A DNA stretch of 64,000 nucleotides from Denitromonas halophila (GTDB lineage: Bacteria > Pseudomonadota > Gammaproteobacteria > Burkholderiales > Rhodocyclaceae). How positions within the stretch are numbered: the stretch's first letter is position 1; every line of letters begins with the position of its first letter. The stretch lies in the NCBI RefSeq assembly GCF_007625155.1, contig NZ_VMNK01000011.1, positions 89,649 to 153,648 on the forward strand. Reading direction: 5' to 3'. The notes beneath the pieces were generated by a model. The model ran no database searches and had not been told where the DNA came from. It saw only the letters and a list, made by a program, of their open reading frames with translations. The translations under genes and the position numbers were made by a program. Shown here piece by piece: positions 1 to 11,379 of the stretch.

Positions 1-162
1 TCGATGGTTGTGTTGATGTTCCTCTGGGCGCGGGCGACATTCCCCCGTTTCCGTTATGACCACATCATGCGTCTGGGCTGGAAGGTGTTCCTGCCCGTGA
101 CGCTGTTCTGGGTCCTCGTTGTCGCAGTGTGGATCATGTCCCCGCTGTCGATCTGGAACTGA
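1..162 (+). CDS. nuoH: NADH-quinone oxidoreductase subunit H, C-terminal fragment
   Basis: The window opens inside this gene; 53 codons and a TGA stop are visible. NuoH is the membrane subunit of complex I that sits at the quinone-binding junction. The visible part has the family's C-terminal pattern: a hydrophobic stretch, then the segment [17 protein letters not shown], then a last membrane helix ending in LSIWN. Identity rests on this segment and on the nuoI-N genes that follow immediately (nuoI starts 11 bases downstream). The 5' part lies outside the window, so nothing can be said about start or full length. Confidence 0.93.
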   Translation, partial: SMVVLMFLWARATFPRFRYDHIMRLGWKVFLPVTLFWVLVVAVWIMSPLSIWN

Positions 163-172
163 GAGGCGAACG

Positions 173-658
173 ATGGGTGCAAGAGATTATTTCGGTAGCC
201 TTCTTCTGAAGGAACTGCTCAAGGGACTGGCGCTGACCGGGCGGCATTTCTTTGCGCGCAAGATCACCGTGCAGTTCCCCGAAGAGAAAACGCCGCAGAG
301 TCCGCGTTTCCGCGGCCTGCATGCCTTGCGTCGCTATCCGAACGGGGAAGAGCGATGCATTGCCTGCAAACTTTGCGAGGCGGTGTGTCCGGCGATGGCA
401 ATCACGATCGAGTCGGATCAGCGTGACGATGGTTCGCGCCGCACGACGCGTTATGACATTGATCTGACCAAGTGCATTTTCTGCGGCTTCTGTGAAGAAG
501 CCTGTCCGGTGGACGCGGTCGTCGAGACGCGGGTGTTTGAGTACCACGGCGAACAGCGGGGCGATCTGTACTACACCAAGCAGATGTTGCTGGCGGTGGG
601 TGATCGAAACGAAGCACAGATTGCCAAGGATCGTGAGACCGAGGCGAAGTACCGGTAA
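173..658 (+). CDS. nuoI: NADH-quinone oxidoreductase subunit I (ferredoxin-like)
   Basis: 161-residue peripheral subunit of complex I that carries the two [4Fe-4S] clusters passing electrons towards the quinone site. Two complete cluster motifs are visible: C62-x2-C65-x2-C68-x3-C72 and C101-x2-C104-x2-C107-x3-C111. Length and motif spacing match the family. The reading frame is open upstream to 119, but the ATG at 173 is chosen because it gives the family N-terminus (MGARDYFGS), does not overlap nuoH, and follows a purine-rich GAGAGGCG. It sits in the nuo operon between nuoH and nuoJ. Confidence 0.96.
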   Translation: MGARDYFGSLLLKELLKGLALTGRHFFARKITVQFPEEKTPQSPRFRGLHALRRYPNGEERCIACKLCEAVCPAMAITIESDQRDDGSRRTTRYDIDLTKCIFCGFCEEACPVDAVVETRVFEYHGEQRGDLYYTKQMLLAVGDRNEAQIAKDRETEAKYR

Positions 659-704
659 AAGCGCGTAAGGCGAGGCCGCGATTGGCCTCCGGAGATACTC
701 GAGC

Positions 705-1307
705 ATGGAATTCAAGACTTTCGTTTTTTACCTGTTGGCCACCGTAATGGTGTTCGCCGCCTTGCGCGTCGTTACCGTACGCAATCCGGTGCATGCCGCG
801 TTGTTTCTGGTGCTGACTTTCTTCAACGCCGCGGGTATCTGGCTGCTGCTGCAAGCTGAATTTCTCGCCATCGTGTTGGTGATGGTGTATGTCGGGGCGG
901 TCATGGTGCTGTTCCTGTTCGTGGTGATGATGCTCGACATCAATATCGACCGACTGCGTGAGGGCTTCTGGAGCTACCTGCCGGTGGGCGCGGTGGTTGG
1001 CGTCATCATGCTGGCTGAGATGGTGCTGGTGCTGAGCGGTCCGTACTTCGGGCTGGATGCCATGCCGGAACCGCCGGCTGCGCAGGCTGGTTACAGCAAT
1101 ACGCGTGAGCTGGGTCGGGTGCTTTACACCGAATACGTCTATCCGTTCGAACTTGCGTCGTTGGTGCTGCTGGTGGCGATGGTCGCGGCGGTGGCGCTGA
1201 CGTTGCGTAAGCGCACCGGTTCGCGCCATCTGGATCCGGCGCAGCAGATTGCCGTCAAACGTGCCGATCGCATCGCGCTGGTGTCGATGCCGGCCGAAAA
1301 AGAATAA
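705..1307 (+). CDS. nuoJ: NADH-quinone oxidoreductase subunit J
   Basis: 200-residue membrane subunit of the complex I proton-pumping arm. Five hydrophobic segments can be seen; the third contains the conserved glycine-rich run [19 protein letters not shown], with the pi-bulge Tyr-Val-Gly-Ala region typical of NuoJ. Start is the ATG at 705, preceded by CCTCCGGAGATACTCGAGC, where GGAG is a good ribosome-binding site. Follows nuoI after 46 bases and precedes nuoK after 34 bases, consistent with one transcript. Confidence 0.96.
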   Translation: MEFKTFVFYLLATVMVFAALRVVTVRNPVHAALFLVLTFFNAAGIWLLLQAEFLAIVLVMVYVGAVMVLFLFVVMMLDINIDRLREGFWSYLPVGAVVGVIMLAEMVLVLSGPYFGLDAMPEPPAAQAGYSNTRELGRVLYTEYVYPFELASLVLLVAMVAAVALTLRKRTGSRHLDPAQQIAVKRADRIALVSMPAEKE

Positions 1308-1341
1308 TCGAAGCGCGCGGGTCGCTTTCAGGGAGTCATTG

Positions 1342-1647
1342 ATGCTTTCGCTTTCCCACTACCTCATTCTGGGCGCAATACTTTTTGCGATCAGCGTGGT
1401 CGGCATCTTCCTCAACCGGAAGAACCTCATCGTCCTGTTGATGGCGATCGAGTTGATGCTGCTTTCGGTGAATCTGAATTTTGTCGCGTTCTCCCATTAC
1501 CTTGGGGATCTCGCGGGCCAGATCTTTGTGTTCTTCATCCTCACCGTGGCCGCAGCGGAAGCTGCAATCGGCCTGGCGATTCTGGTGGTGCTGTTCCGCA
1601 ATTTGCGCACCATCCATGTGGATGATCTGGATAGCCTCAAGGGTTAA
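1342..1647 (+). CDS. nuoK: NADH-quinone oxidoreductase subunit K
   Basis: 101-residue, three-helix membrane subunit of complex I (MrpC-like). The two buried glutamates of the family are visible in the segments [16 protein letters not shown] and [12 protein letters not shown]. An upstream in-frame extension exists (frame open from 1249) but it overlaps nuoJ; the ATG at 1342, behind CAGGGAGTCATTG, gives the usual N-terminus [15 protein letters not shown] and the usual length. Followed after 12 bases by nuoL. Confidence 0.96.
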   Translation: MLSLSHYLILGAILFAISVVGIFLNRKNLIVLLMAIELMLLSVNLNFVAFSHYLGDLAGQIFVFFILTVAAAEAAIGLAILVVLFRNLRTIHVDDLDSLKG

Positions 1648-1659
1648 GGAAGCGTCTCG

Positions 1660-3684
<2,025 letters not shown>

Positions 3685-3753
3685 TCACGCCATGCCATAC
3701 ACGGTTACAACGAAAGAAATGCGTCGAGCTGACGCCTTGAACGGATAGTTACG

Positions 3754-5232
3754 ATGACGGGTATGCCTCTTCTCAGTCTCGCGATCTGGGTGCCGATCGT
3801 CGGCGGCCTGCTGGTGCTTGCCACAGGTTCCGACCGAAACGCCCCCATGGCGCGATCTATGGCCTTGCTCACTTCGGTGATCGGCTTCCTCGTGACGATT
3901 CCGCTGTTCACTGGCTTCGACAACAGCACCAGCGCCATGCAGTTCGTGGAACTGGCCCGCTGGATTCCCGCCTTCAACGTCCATTACTACCTCGGGGTGG
4001 ACGGCTTGTCGGTGCTTTTCGTCTTGCTCAACAGCTTCGTCACCATCCTGGTGGTGGTTGCCGGCTGGGAAGTGATCAAGACCAAGGTCGCTCAGTACAT
4101 GGCTGCCTTCCTGATCATGTCCGGCCTGCTCAACGGCATTTTCTCGTCGCTCGACGGGCTGCTGTTCTATGTGTTCTTCGAGGCCTCGCTGATCCCGCTG
4201 TACCTGATCATCGGCGTGTGGGGCGGTGCAAACCGCGTGTATGCCGCGTTCAAGTTCTTCCTCTACACCCTGGCCGGTTCGCTGCTGATGCTGGTGGCGC
4301 TGATCTACCTGTTCATGCAGAGCGGCAGCTTCAGCATTCTCGACTGGCACGAGCTGCCGATCGCCATGGGCGCGCAGAACCTGCTGTTCTGGGCCTTCCT
4401 GATCGCCTTCGCCGTCAAGGTGCCGATGTGGCCGGTGCATACCTGGTTGCCCGACGCTCACGTCGAGGCGCCGACCGGAGGCTCGGTGGTGCTGGCTGCC
4501 ATCGCGCTCAAGCTCGGCGCCTACGGCTTCCTGCGCTTTACCTTGCCCATCGTGCCGGATGCCTCGCAAGCCATGGCGCCGATGATGATTGTGCTGTCGC
4601 TGATTGCAGTGGTGTATATCGGCTTTGTCGCGCTGGTTCAGGCGGACATGAAGAAGCTGGTGGCGTATTCGTCCATCGCTCACATGGGCTTCGTCACACT
4701 CGGTTTCTTCATCTTCAATCCGCTGGGCGTCGAAGGTGCGCTGGTACAGATGATCTCGCACGGCTTTGTGTCCGGCGCGATGTTCCTGTGCATCGGGGTG
4801 CTCTACGACCGCATGCATTCGCGTCAGATTGCCGACTACGGTGGCGTGGTCAACACCATGCCAAAATTCGCCGCATTCTTCATGTTGTTCGCCATGGCCA
4901 ATGCGGGCCTGCCGGGCACCAGCGGTTTCGTGGGTGAATTCATGGTGGTGCTGGGCGCAGTGCAGTACAGCTTCTGGGTGGCTTTTGCTGCTGCGACAAC
5001 CTTGATTTTGGGTGCCGCTTACACCTTGTGGATGTATAAGCGCGTGGTTTTTGGTGCCATTGGCAACGACAAGGTGGCCAAGCTTGAGGACATCAATGGG
5101 CGCGAGTTTGCGTTCCTGGCCGTTCTCGCCGCTTGTACCCTGATCATGGGTATCTATCCGCTGCCGGTGACCGAGGTGATGCACGCTTCGGTAAACGAAC
5201 TCTTGCAGCACGTTGCAACGAGCAAGCTTTGA
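3754..5232 (+). CDS. nuoM: NADH-quinone oxidoreductase subunit M
   Basis: 492-residue antiporter-like proton-pumping subunit of complex I. Family pieces visible: [21 protein letters not shown] (essential Glu in the fifth helix), [21 protein letters not shown] (conserved Lys) and [10 protein letters not shown]. Start at the ATG at 3754, 69 bases after nuoL; the spacer contains GGATAGTTACG as a weak ribosome-binding site. Length and composition are normal for the family. Confidence 0.96.
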   Translation: MTGMPLLSLAIWVPIVGGLLVLATGSDRNAPMARSMALLTSVIGFLVTIPLFTGFDNSTSAMQFVELARWIPAFNVHYYLGVDGLSVLFVLLNSFVTILVVVAGWEVIKTKVAQYMAAFLIMSGLLNGIFSSLDGLLFYVFFEASLIPLYLIIGVWGGANRVYAAFKFFLYTLAGSLLMLVALIYLFMQSGSFSILDWHELPIAMGAQNLLFWAFLIAFAVKVPMWPVHTWLPDAHVEAPTGGSVVLAAIALKLGAYGFLRFTLPIVPDASQAMAPMMIVLSLIAVVYIGFVALVQADMKKLVAYSSIAHMGFVTLGFFIFNPLGVEGALVQMISHGFVSGAMFLCIGVLYDRMHSRQIADYGGVVNTMPKFAAFFMLFAMANAGLPGTSGFVGEFMVVLGAVQYSFWVAFAAATTLILGAAYTLWMYKRVVFGAIGNDKVAKLEDINGREFAFLAVLAACTLIMGIYPLPVTEVMHASVNELLQHVATSKL

Positions 5233-5269
5233 GCATCCAGCTGAACAAATTTACGGGATTGGTCCGACG

Positions 5270-6763
5270 ATGAACTTTGTAGTCCCTGACTTCGCCCCCG
5301 CCGTCACAGAGCTGTTCGTGGCCGGCATGTCGCTGGTGATCTTGCTGCTGACCGTGTTCATGCGCGAATCTGCGCGCAACATCGGTTATGTACTGACGCA
5401 ATTGACCCTGATCGTAGCCGCGCTACTCACCATTTTCACCATGGACGGGCAGGTGCGCGTCACCCTCAGCGACATGTATGTCGATGACTTGATGGGGGAT
5501 GTGCTCAAGATCCTGATCTGCTTCTCGGTGATCACGGCGCTGATCTATGGCCGGGGCTATGCGGCTGACCGCGGTTTTGATCGGCCGGAATATCATTTGC
5601 TTGCCTTGTTCTCAACGCTGGGCATGATGGTGATGGTTACCGCCAATCACTTCCTGTCGCTGTATATCGGCCTCGAAATGCTGTCGCTGTCGCTCTACGG
5701 CCTGGTGGCTTTTGATCGCGACTCGGCGCGCTCGACCGAAGCGGCCATGAAGTACTTCATCCTCGGCGCGCTGGCCTCCGGCCTGCTGCTCTACGGCATG
5801 TCGATGGTGTATGGCGCCACCGGCAATCTGTCGCTGTCTGGTGTGGCCCAAGCCATCTACAACCAGGCAGCCGTGTATGACGGCGTCTCGAGCAAGACCG
5901 TGCTGATGTTCGGCCTGGTGTTCATCGTTGCCGGCCTGGCCTTCAAGCTCGGCGTCGTGCCCTTCCACATGTGGGTGCCCGACGTCTATCACGGCGCGCC
6001 GACCTCGGTCACCCTGATGATCGGTACCGCGCCCAAGCTGGCCGCTTTCGCCATGGCCATGCGCCTGCTGGTGGGGGGCTTGTTCGACCTGGCCGAGCAC
6101 TGGCAGACCATGCTCATGCTGATGGCCGTCGGCTCACTGGTGCTGGGTAACATCGCCGCCATCGCGCAGACCAACCTAAAACGCATGCTGGCCTACTCGG
6201 GTATTTCCCACATGGGCTTCCTGCTGCTGGGCCTGCTCTCGGGCGTGGTCGAGGGCGACCGCTTCAACGCGCTCAACGCCTACACCTCGAGCATGTTCTA
6301 CGCGATCGCCTATGTGGTGATGAGCCTGGCTTCCTTCGGCATCATCATCCTGCTGTCGCGCTCGGGCTTCGAAGCCGAGAACATCGATGACCTCAAGGGC
6401 CTGAACAAGCGCAGCTCGTGGTTCGCCGCGATGATGATGATCATCATGTTCTCCATGGCCGGTATCCCGTTCTTCATTGGCTTCTTCGCCAAGCTGTCGG
6501 TGCTGCAGTCGCTCGTCGCCGCTGACATGGTGTGGCTGGCCGTGCTGGCGGTGATGATGTCGCTGGTCGGCGCCTTCTACTACCTGCGCGTGGTCAAGGT
6601 GATGTACTTCGACGAGCCCGTCGATACCGCGCCGATTCACGCCGCCTCCGACATCCGCGTGCTGCTGTCGGCCAACTGCCTGGCCATCGCCTTCCTTGGC
6701 CTGCTGCCGCAGCAACTGATCGATCTGTGCCAGCTGGCACTGGTGGCAAGCTTCCAGGGCTGA
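5270..6763 (+). CDS. nuoN: NADH-quinone oxidoreductase subunit N
   Basis: 497-residue antiporter-like subunit, the last gene of the complex I operon. Conserved pieces visible: [38 protein letters not shown] and [15 protein letters not shown]. The frame is open from 5213, overlapping nuoM, but the ATG at 5270 (N-terminus [11 protein letters not shown]) gives the family start and clears nuoM by 37 bases. A rho-independent terminator follows 22 bases after the stop, so this is probably the operon end. Confidence 0.96.
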   Translation: MNFVVPDFAPAVTELFVAGMSLVILLLTVFMRESARNIGYVLTQLTLIVAALLTIFTMDGQVRVTLSDMYVDDLMGDVLKILICFSVITALIYGRGYAADRGFDRPEYHLLALFSTLGMMVMVTANHFLSLYIGLEMLSLSLYGLVAFDRDSARSTEAAMKYFILGALASGLLLYGMSMVYGATGNLSLSGVAQAIYNQAAVYDGVSSKTVLMFGLVFIVAGLAFKLGVVPFHMWVPDVYHGAPTSVTLMIGTAPKLAAFAMAMRLLVGGLFDLAEHWQTMLMLMAVGSLVLGNIAAIAQTNLKRMLAYSGISHMGFLLLGLLSGVVEGDRFNALNAYTSSMFYAIAYVVMSLASFGIIILLSRSGFEAENIDDLKGLNKRSSWFAAMMMIIMFSMAGIPFFIGFFAKLSVLQSLVAADMVWLAVLAVMMSLVGAFYYLRVVKVMYFDEPVDTAPIHAASDIRVLLSANCLAIAFLGLLPQQLIDLCQLALVASFQG

Positions 6764-6785
6764 CCGCCAACGTAATGAGACATCA

Positions 6786-6820
6786 ACCGCACGGTCCGCA
6801 AGGGCCGTGCGGTTTTTATT
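6786..6820 (+). terminator. rho-independent terminator of the nuo operon
   Basis: A perfect 9-bp stem (ACCGCACGG at 6786-6794 with CCGTGCGGT at 6805-6813) is followed directly by TTTTATTT. Its position just after nuoN and before the Nudix gene supports termination of the complex I transcript. Confidence 0.9.
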
Positions 6821-6847
6821 TGGACGCCTGTCTTCCGGGAGGTTTGG

Positions 6848-7399
6848 ATGCTCATCCAGAATCAGGACAGCCTGACTGAAACTCAGCTCGACACCGAGCG
6901 CGTGTTCGACGGCATACTGCTCAAGGTCGAACGCGACCATGTGCGCCTGCCCGACGGCAAGACCGCGGTGCGCGAATACATCCGCCACCCCGGTGCGGTC
7001 GTCGTCATCGCCACGCTGCCCGATGGCCGGCTGATCCTCGAACGCCAGTTCCGCTACCCCCTGCGCCGCAGCTTCATCGAGCTACCCGCCGGCAAGATCG
7101 ACCCGGGTGAAGACATCGAAGCCTGCGCCCGCCGCGAGCTGCGCGAGGAGGTCGGCTACGAGGCCGCGCGCTGGACGCATCTGGGCACGCTGCACCCCTG
7201 CATCGGCTACTCCGACGAGCGGATCGAGGTTTTCCTGGCGGAGGATCTCACCCATGTCGGCCACCAGTGGGATGAAGGCGAGTTCCTCGAAGTGCTCTCA
7301 CTGAGCCCGGCCGAGCTGGACGCCGCCGTGGCCAGCGGCGACGTCACCGACGGCAAGACGCTCTCCGCGCTATACATCGCCCGCGCGCGGGGCATCTAG
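6848..7399 (+). CDS. Nudix hydrolase, ADP-ribose pyrophosphatase type
   Basis: 183 residues. A complete Nudix box (G-x5-E-x7-REUxEExGU) is visible at about residues 83-105 (GKIDPGEDIEACARREL then REEVGY), preceded by the ADP-ribose-pyrophosphatase-like segment LILERQFRYPLRRSFIELPAG. Members hydrolyse ADP-ribose to AMP and ribose-5-phosphate; the exact substrate here is inferred, not shown. Start ATG at 6848 sits behind CGGGAGGTTTGG, a strong ribosome-binding site. It follows the nuo terminator, so it is probably expressed separately. Confidence 0.88.
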   Translation: MLIQNQDSLTETQLDTERVFDGILLKVERDHVRLPDGKTAVREYIRHPGAVVVIATLPDGRLILERQFRYPLRRSFIELPAGKIDPGEDIEACARRELREEVGYEAARWTHLGTLHPCIGYSDERIEVFLAEDLTHVGHQWDEGEFLEVLSLSPAELDAAVASGDVTDGKTLSALYIARARGI

Positions 7400-7419
7400 T
7401 GTTGTCGCTACTGCTGTAG

Positions 7420-7457
7420 GGCGGGTTTCAACCCGCCACGGTCGGCTGAAGCCGACC
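7420..7457. repeat. REP-like pair of palindromes
   Basis: Two adjacent hairpins: an 18-base palindrome GGCGGGTTTCAACCCGCC (7420-7437) and, two bases later, GGTCGGCTGAAGCCGACC (7440-7457). Each has an 8-bp arm. Such GGGTTTCAACCC / GGCTGAAGCC pairs resemble the repetitive extragenic palindromes of many proteobacteria. They lie between the convergent Nudix and SUMF1-like genes; no T-run follows, so they are not typical intrinsic terminators. Confidence 0.6.
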
Positions 7458-7569
7458 CCATTCGGCAGGGAGACTTCGCCAGCACGGCAGCAGGCCGGGC
7501 AGGGCGCGCAGCCACGACGGTTTGCAGCGGATGACTGGCGCGGCTAAGCCGCATCGTCAGCCGAACTGA

Positions 7570-8565
7570 TCAGTCCGCTTCCATGACCAGGCGGATGCCC
7601 ACCAAGGTGTAGCGCGTGACCGGCGTGTTCCAGTTTCGATAGGCACAGCGCGCATACAGCGGCCAGGTGTGCCACGACCCGCCCCGGCGCACCTTCACCC
7701 GGCCCGCGTCCGGCCCCTGCGGATCATCCTGCGGCGAGTGGGCATAGTAGGTGGCGCCATGCCAGTCAGCCGTCCATTCCCACACGTTGCCGTGCATGTC
7801 GTGCAGGCCAAAGGCGTTGGGGGCAAATTGGCCCACCGGCGCGGTAAACGCAAACCCATCGGCGGTCGGCAGCGCGAAGGCTTGCCAGTCGGGCCAGTTT
7901 GCCGCCGCGTCGGTGTCAAATACATTGGCCACCGCGCTCAGCGAAGCCGGCGCATCACCACTGTGATACTGCGTGCTCGTGCCGGCGCGGCAGGCGTATT
8001 CCCATTCCGCCTCCGTCGGCAGGCGGTAGCGGCGCCCCTCGGTGGCACTCAGCCAGCGGGCCAGTGCCACGGCGTCGTGCCAGGTCACATTCACCACCGG
8101 GTGAGCGTCGCTCTGCGCAAAGCCCGGGTTTTGCCACGAATAGCGCGGGTGCCGGCCCTCGAAAGCGTCCCCCCGTTTGGTGGTGGCGGGATCATAGGCG
8201 GCGTTGTAGCCATAGCCGCCGGTGCCGTCGACGATCGACTCGGGCACATGGGCCGAGGCCTCGACGAACTGGCGGAACTGGCCGACCGTCACCTCGTGTT
8301 TCGCCATGTAGAACGGCCGCGTGATGCGCACCCGATGCGCCGGGGTTTCGTCGGCAAGGTCTGCCAGTCGGCGCGGTTCATAAGCCGGGTAGAGCGCGCT
8401 CATGGTCTCGATGGAGGCCGCATTGCCCATGGTGAATTCGCCCGCCGGCAGCAGCACCATCTGCATCCCAAGGCTGTTGGTGGTTGCCGTGGGCGTGCTC
8501 GCGCAGCCGGCCAGCGCGATGCAGGCCATTGCGGTGAACCCGTGTGTCATGGTGCTGCCGTTCAT
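7570..8565 (-). CDS. SUMF1/formylglycine-generating-enzyme-like lipoprotein
   Basis: 331 residues. The N-terminus has a lipoprotein signal (MTHGFTAMACIALAGCAS, lipobox LAGC), so the protein is probably exported and lipid-anchored. The rest is an FGE-sulfatase domain: LPAGEFTMGN at the start, AKHEVTVGQFRQF, HPVVNVTWHDAVALARWLS, RLPTEAEWEYACRAG, GLHDMHGNVWEWTADW and RGGSWHTWPLYARCAYR. Many such proteins are not true sulfatase activators, and the catalytic Cys pair of FGE cannot be confirmed by eye. Start chosen at 8565 because AGGGAGC lies just upstream; the frame is open further to 8619. Convergent with the Nudix gene; no linked sulfatase is visible. Confidence 0.8.
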   Translation of the reverse strand: MNGSTMTHGFTAMACIALAGCASTPTATTNSLGMQMVLLPAGEFTMGNAASIETMSALYPAYEPRRLADLADETPAHRVRITRPFYMAKHEVTVGQFRQFVEASAHVPESIVDGTGGYGYNAAYDPATTKRGDAFEGRHPRYSWQNPGFAQSDAHPVVNVTWHDAVALARWLSATEGRRYRLPTEAEWEYACRAGTSTQYHSGDAPASLSAVANVFDTDAAANWPDWQAFALPTADGFAFTAPVGQFAPNAFGLHDMHGNVWEWTADWHGATYYAHSPQDDPQGPDAGRVKVRRGGSWHTWPLYARCAYRNWNTPVTRYTLVGIRLVMEAD

Positions 8566-8860
8566 GATGCTCCCTGTTGCGCCGCCTGCCGCAGCGCGTG
8601 CCGTGTCCGGCAGGCGCACGCCTCACCCTTGAGGCACGCCACGTCGGTGTTGTGAGCGCGCAGCATGCCATGCGGCGCCACTGCTTGGGGGCAAATCAAG
8701 CATCACACCCCGGGCGGCAGGTTCCGCCCACCAGTTGCAGCGCCCGACCCACCCCCGAAGCCGCGGCAACGACACTCAAAGCGCCGCCCCCGCGGCCAGT
8801 GGAATCGGGCAGACCGCCAAACATCACGCTCAATAGGTGCGCACCCACCGACCCGACGCG
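8566..8860. other. intergenic region without a recognisable gene
   Basis: 295 bases between the SUMF1-like gene and the exporter gene, both on the minus strand. The reading frames crossing it have the skewed proline/arginine composition of GC-rich noncoding DNA, and no T-rich terminator, tRNA or repeat was found. It presumably contains the promoter of the SUMF1-like gene and the end of the exporter transcript. Confidence 0.5.
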
Positions 8861-9850
8861 CTACACCTCGTTTCGCACCCGACGTCGCCCCGGCGCTCGG
8901 ATGACGCTCACCCAACGCCTCAAGCCCGATGTAGCCCGGGCAAGCGCAGCGCCCCCGGGGCCGCCGTGGCCAACGGGCACCGACACCCAAAGCGCCGCTC
9001 CCGCAATCATCACGCCACCCAACCAGCCGCTCGCCCCCAGCGGCTCGCCGAGCCAGAGCACGGCAAACATCGCCCCCCACAGTGGCTCGCTGCCCAGCAG
9101 TAGCGCCACCTGGGTCGGGCTGCTTTGCGCCAGCGCGCGATTCATGGCCCAGAACGCAAACAGCGTGCACGCCAGCGTGAGGTACATCAGTGCCGCCCAG
9201 AACGCGCCGACCGTGGGCAGCGCCGGCACGCCGCCGGTGAATACCAGCACCACCAACGCACCGCTGCCCACCATCAAACCCTGCGCTGCCGTGAGCCCCA
9301 GGTGGTCCACCGCCTTGCCGCGCAGCAGGCGGGTGGTCAGGCAGCCCTGAAAGGCGCGCAGCAACGCGGCCAGCAACATGAGGGCGTCACCGCCATTGAG
9401 CCCCCCGGCCGCCACATCGGTGAGCAGCCAGGTGCCCAGCAGCGAGACGCCCGCAGCCAGCCACAGCCGCGCGGCCGGCCGGCGACCAAACCACACCCAT
9501 TCCACCGGCGGCGTCAGCAGCAGGCACAGGCTGATCAGAAACGCCGCGTTCCCCGCGCTGGTGTGCGCGACGCCCGCCGTCTCGGCAAACAAGATGGCCA
9601 ACAGGCCGAGGCTGGTCGGCGCCGCCACCGCCAGCGTCTGCTGCCGCTGCGCCGCCGTCAGGCGCAACCAGTACGGCGCCAGCACCAGCGCGGTGAGCAG
9701 AAAACGGATGGCGATCACCCCCGCCACCGGATACCACGCAAGCGCGGTTTTCACCACGCTGTAGCTGCTGCCCCAGATGGCGGCGGTGAGCAGCAGCAAG
9801 ACGGCGGGTGGCAGCTGGGGCAGGGCAGTGGCGGCGGGCAGGCGGATCAT
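8861..9850 (-). CDS. EamA/DMT-family transporter
   Basis: 329 residues with ten predicted membrane segments in two EamA repeats (about residues 15-145 and 155-290). Family pieces include AAIWGSSYSVVKTAL in helix 1 and LLLGSEPLWGAMFAVLWLGEPL in the second repeat. Members export small metabolites or amino acids; the substrate is unknown here. The C-terminal 35 residues are arginine-rich and unlike the core, which may be a real tail. It is divergent from a LysR-type regulator (99-base gap), an arrangement that usually means the regulator controls the transporter. Confidence 0.85.
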   Translation of the reverse strand: MIRLPAATALPQLPPAVLLLLTAAIWGSSYSVVKTALAWYPVAGVIAIRFLLTALVLAPYWLRLTAAQRQQTLAVAAPTSLGLLAILFAETAGVAHTSAGNAAFLISLCLLLTPPVEWVWFGRRPAARLWLAAGVSLLGTWLLTDVAAGGLNGGDALMLLAALLRAFQGCLTTRLLRGKAVDHLGLTAAQGLMVGSGALVVLVFTGGVPALPTVGAFWAALMYLTLACTLFAFWAMNRALAQSSPTQVALLLGSEPLWGAMFAVLWLGEPLGASGWLGGVMIAGAALWVSVPVGHGGPGGAALARATSGLRRWVSVIRAPGRRRVRNEV

Positions 9851-9949
9851 CGTTTCGGCTCACTCAGTGTGGTTGCATCGACTGGCAAGCAGTATGAAAC
9901 TAGGCGATTGAAGCGATAATCCGTCAGTCAAGCAAAGGATTTGTGCGTA

Positions 9950-10894
9950 GTGAGAACAAATGAACTCCTCCCCCTGCTGTCCGACCTCGCCGCGCTGGTG
10001 AGCGTGACCGAAGCCGGCTCCTTCAGCGCCGCCGCCCGCGCGCAGGGCACCACGCCGTCGGCCGTCAGCCGCCAGATCGCTCGACTCGAAGCCGCGCTTG
10101 GCCTCACCGTGCTCGAACGCAGCACCCGCCGCCTGCGCCTCACCGCTGGCGGGCAGGAAGTGCTGCGCCACGCCCGCGCCATGCTCGACGCCACGCACGC
10201 CGCCTGCGACGGCGCCGCCAGCCACGCCAGCAATGTCGAAGGCCGCGTCCGCATCGCAGCCCCCAAAGCCGCGCTGCGCCAGCTTATCCACCCCCAACTG
10301 CCGGCCCTGCTCGACGCCTACCCCCGGCTCGACCTCGAACTGATGATGAGCGACCAGGCCGTGGACCTCATCGCCGAAGGCGTCGACATCGCCCTGCAAT
10401 TCGGCGACCCGCCGCCGGGCTTCGTCGCCCGCCCCTTCATGGAAGTGCGCACGCTGCTCTACGCCAGCCCCGCCTACCTCGTGCGCGAAGGCACCCCGCA
10501 ACACCCCGCCGACCTCGCCCGGCACAGCTGCCTGCACCTGGCCGAACTACCCGGCGACGACGAATGGTGCCTGGTGCGCGGCGCCGAACGCAGCGTGGTG
10601 CACGTGCGCGGCCGCTACGCCAGCAACCACAGCGAAATCCGGCGCGACGCCGCCGAAGCCGGCTACGGCATCGCCTGCCTGCCCGACTTCACCACCCGCC
10701 AGCAACTCGCCAGCGGCACGCTGGTGCCCGTGCTCCCCGGCTGGCAACTGCTCGGCCGCTACCAGGGCAGCACCTGGCTCATCTACCACGCCGACCGCTA
10801 CCGTGCGCCGAGAGTGCGGGTGGTGGTGGATTTCATGTTGGGGATTGCGGATCGGTTGGGGAAGGGGGTAGTCGGAATGCCGGCGGGAAAATGA
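9950..10894 (+). CDS. LysR-family transcriptional regulator
   Basis: 314 residues. N-terminal winged helix-turn-helix at about residues 8-65 (FSAAARAQGTTPSAVSRQIA then LEAALGLTVLERSTR), followed by a LysR substrate-binding domain (about 90-290). The GTG at 9950 is preferred: AAGGA at 9935-9939 is 10 bases upstream, whereas the TTG at 9941 would be only one base from it. Divergent from the EamA exporter, which it probably regulates. The effector is unknown. Confidence 0.88.
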   Translation: MRTNELLPLLSDLAALVSVTEAGSFSAAARAQGTTPSAVSRQIARLEAALGLTVLERSTRRLRLTAGGQEVLRHARAMLDATHAACDGAASHASNVEGRVRIAAPKAALRQLIHPQLPALLDAYPRLDLELMMSDQAVDLIAEGVDIALQFGDPPPGFVARPFMEVRTLLYASPAYLVREGTPQHPADLARHSCLHLAELPGDDEWCLVRGAERSVVHVRGRYASNHSEIRRDAAEAGYGIACLPDFTTRQQLASGTLVPVLPGWQLLGRYQGSTWLIYHADRYRAPRVRVVVDFMLGIADRLGKGVVGMPAGK

Positions 10895-11166
10895 AGGTGT
10901 TTGTGAGGCGCGTTTGTCGCCTCATCGGCCTTAGCGGCCGGTCGGTCTTCCGTGAGTGAACGGCTGCTTCGGAATTCACGTCCCAAGTTCTCAGCGCCCC
11001 CACTGACGCGACCCTTGCGGCACAGACCGATTGCATTTAAATGGCCCACCAACGGGTCCTGAGTATTGCGCTGATGCAGACGTAATTCATGCTCTTGTAG
11101 TTAACGCTATCTAAGGTTATCGTTCGTTATCAATTTCTGACTAACTTTCTCCCCTATCGTGAGGCC
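10895..11166. other. intergenic boundary of the restriction island
   Basis: 272 bases between the LysR gene and the first restriction-operon gene. It holds the left copy of a 16-bp repeat (10957-10972), then relatively AT-rich sequence from about 11030 with a doubled GTTATC element (around 11118-11133) that could be an operator or promoter for the operon. No ORF with convincing composition. Confidence 0.45.
10957..10972. repeat. left copy of a 16-bp direct repeat flanking the restriction operon
   Basis: TGAACGGCTGCTTCGG here matches TGAACGGCTGCTTTGG at 20642-20657 with one mismatch, same orientation. The two copies bracket the HTH-hsdM-AlbA-hsdS-FRG-hsdR block exactly. It may be a trace of how the island was inserted, or two copies of a dispersed intergenic element; the sequence alone does not decide. 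Confidence 0.5.
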
Positions 11167-11379
11167 ATGGACGCACTCGATAAATGGCTGACCATTGACG
11201 AGTTGGCCAGCTACATCAAGCTGAGCCGCACCAAGCTCTACGGCATGGCTCAGCGCGGCGAGATCCCCGCCTCCAAGATAGGCAGCCAGTGGCGTTTCGA
11301 CCGTGAGGCGATCGATCGCTGGATGAAGGCGCATACCAACGCAAGCAGCGGCTCCGACAAGAAAGACATGACAAAATGA
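11167..11379 (+). CDS. small excisionase-type helix-turn-helix protein
   Basis: 70 residues. The segment LTIDELASYIKLSRTKLY, then GEIPASKIGSQWRFDREAID, is the MerR-like winged helix of the excisionase/AlpA family (helix_turn_helix_17 type). It probably binds DNA as a small regulator; controlling the restriction operon is an inference from position. Its last codons overlap hsdM by four bases (ATGA at 11376-11379), so the two are translationally coupled. Start ATG at 11167 follows CGTGAGGCC. Confidence 0.8.
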   Translation: MDALDKWLTIDELASYIKLSRTKLYGMAQRGEIPASKIGSQWRFDREAIDRWMKAHTNASSGSDKKDMTK

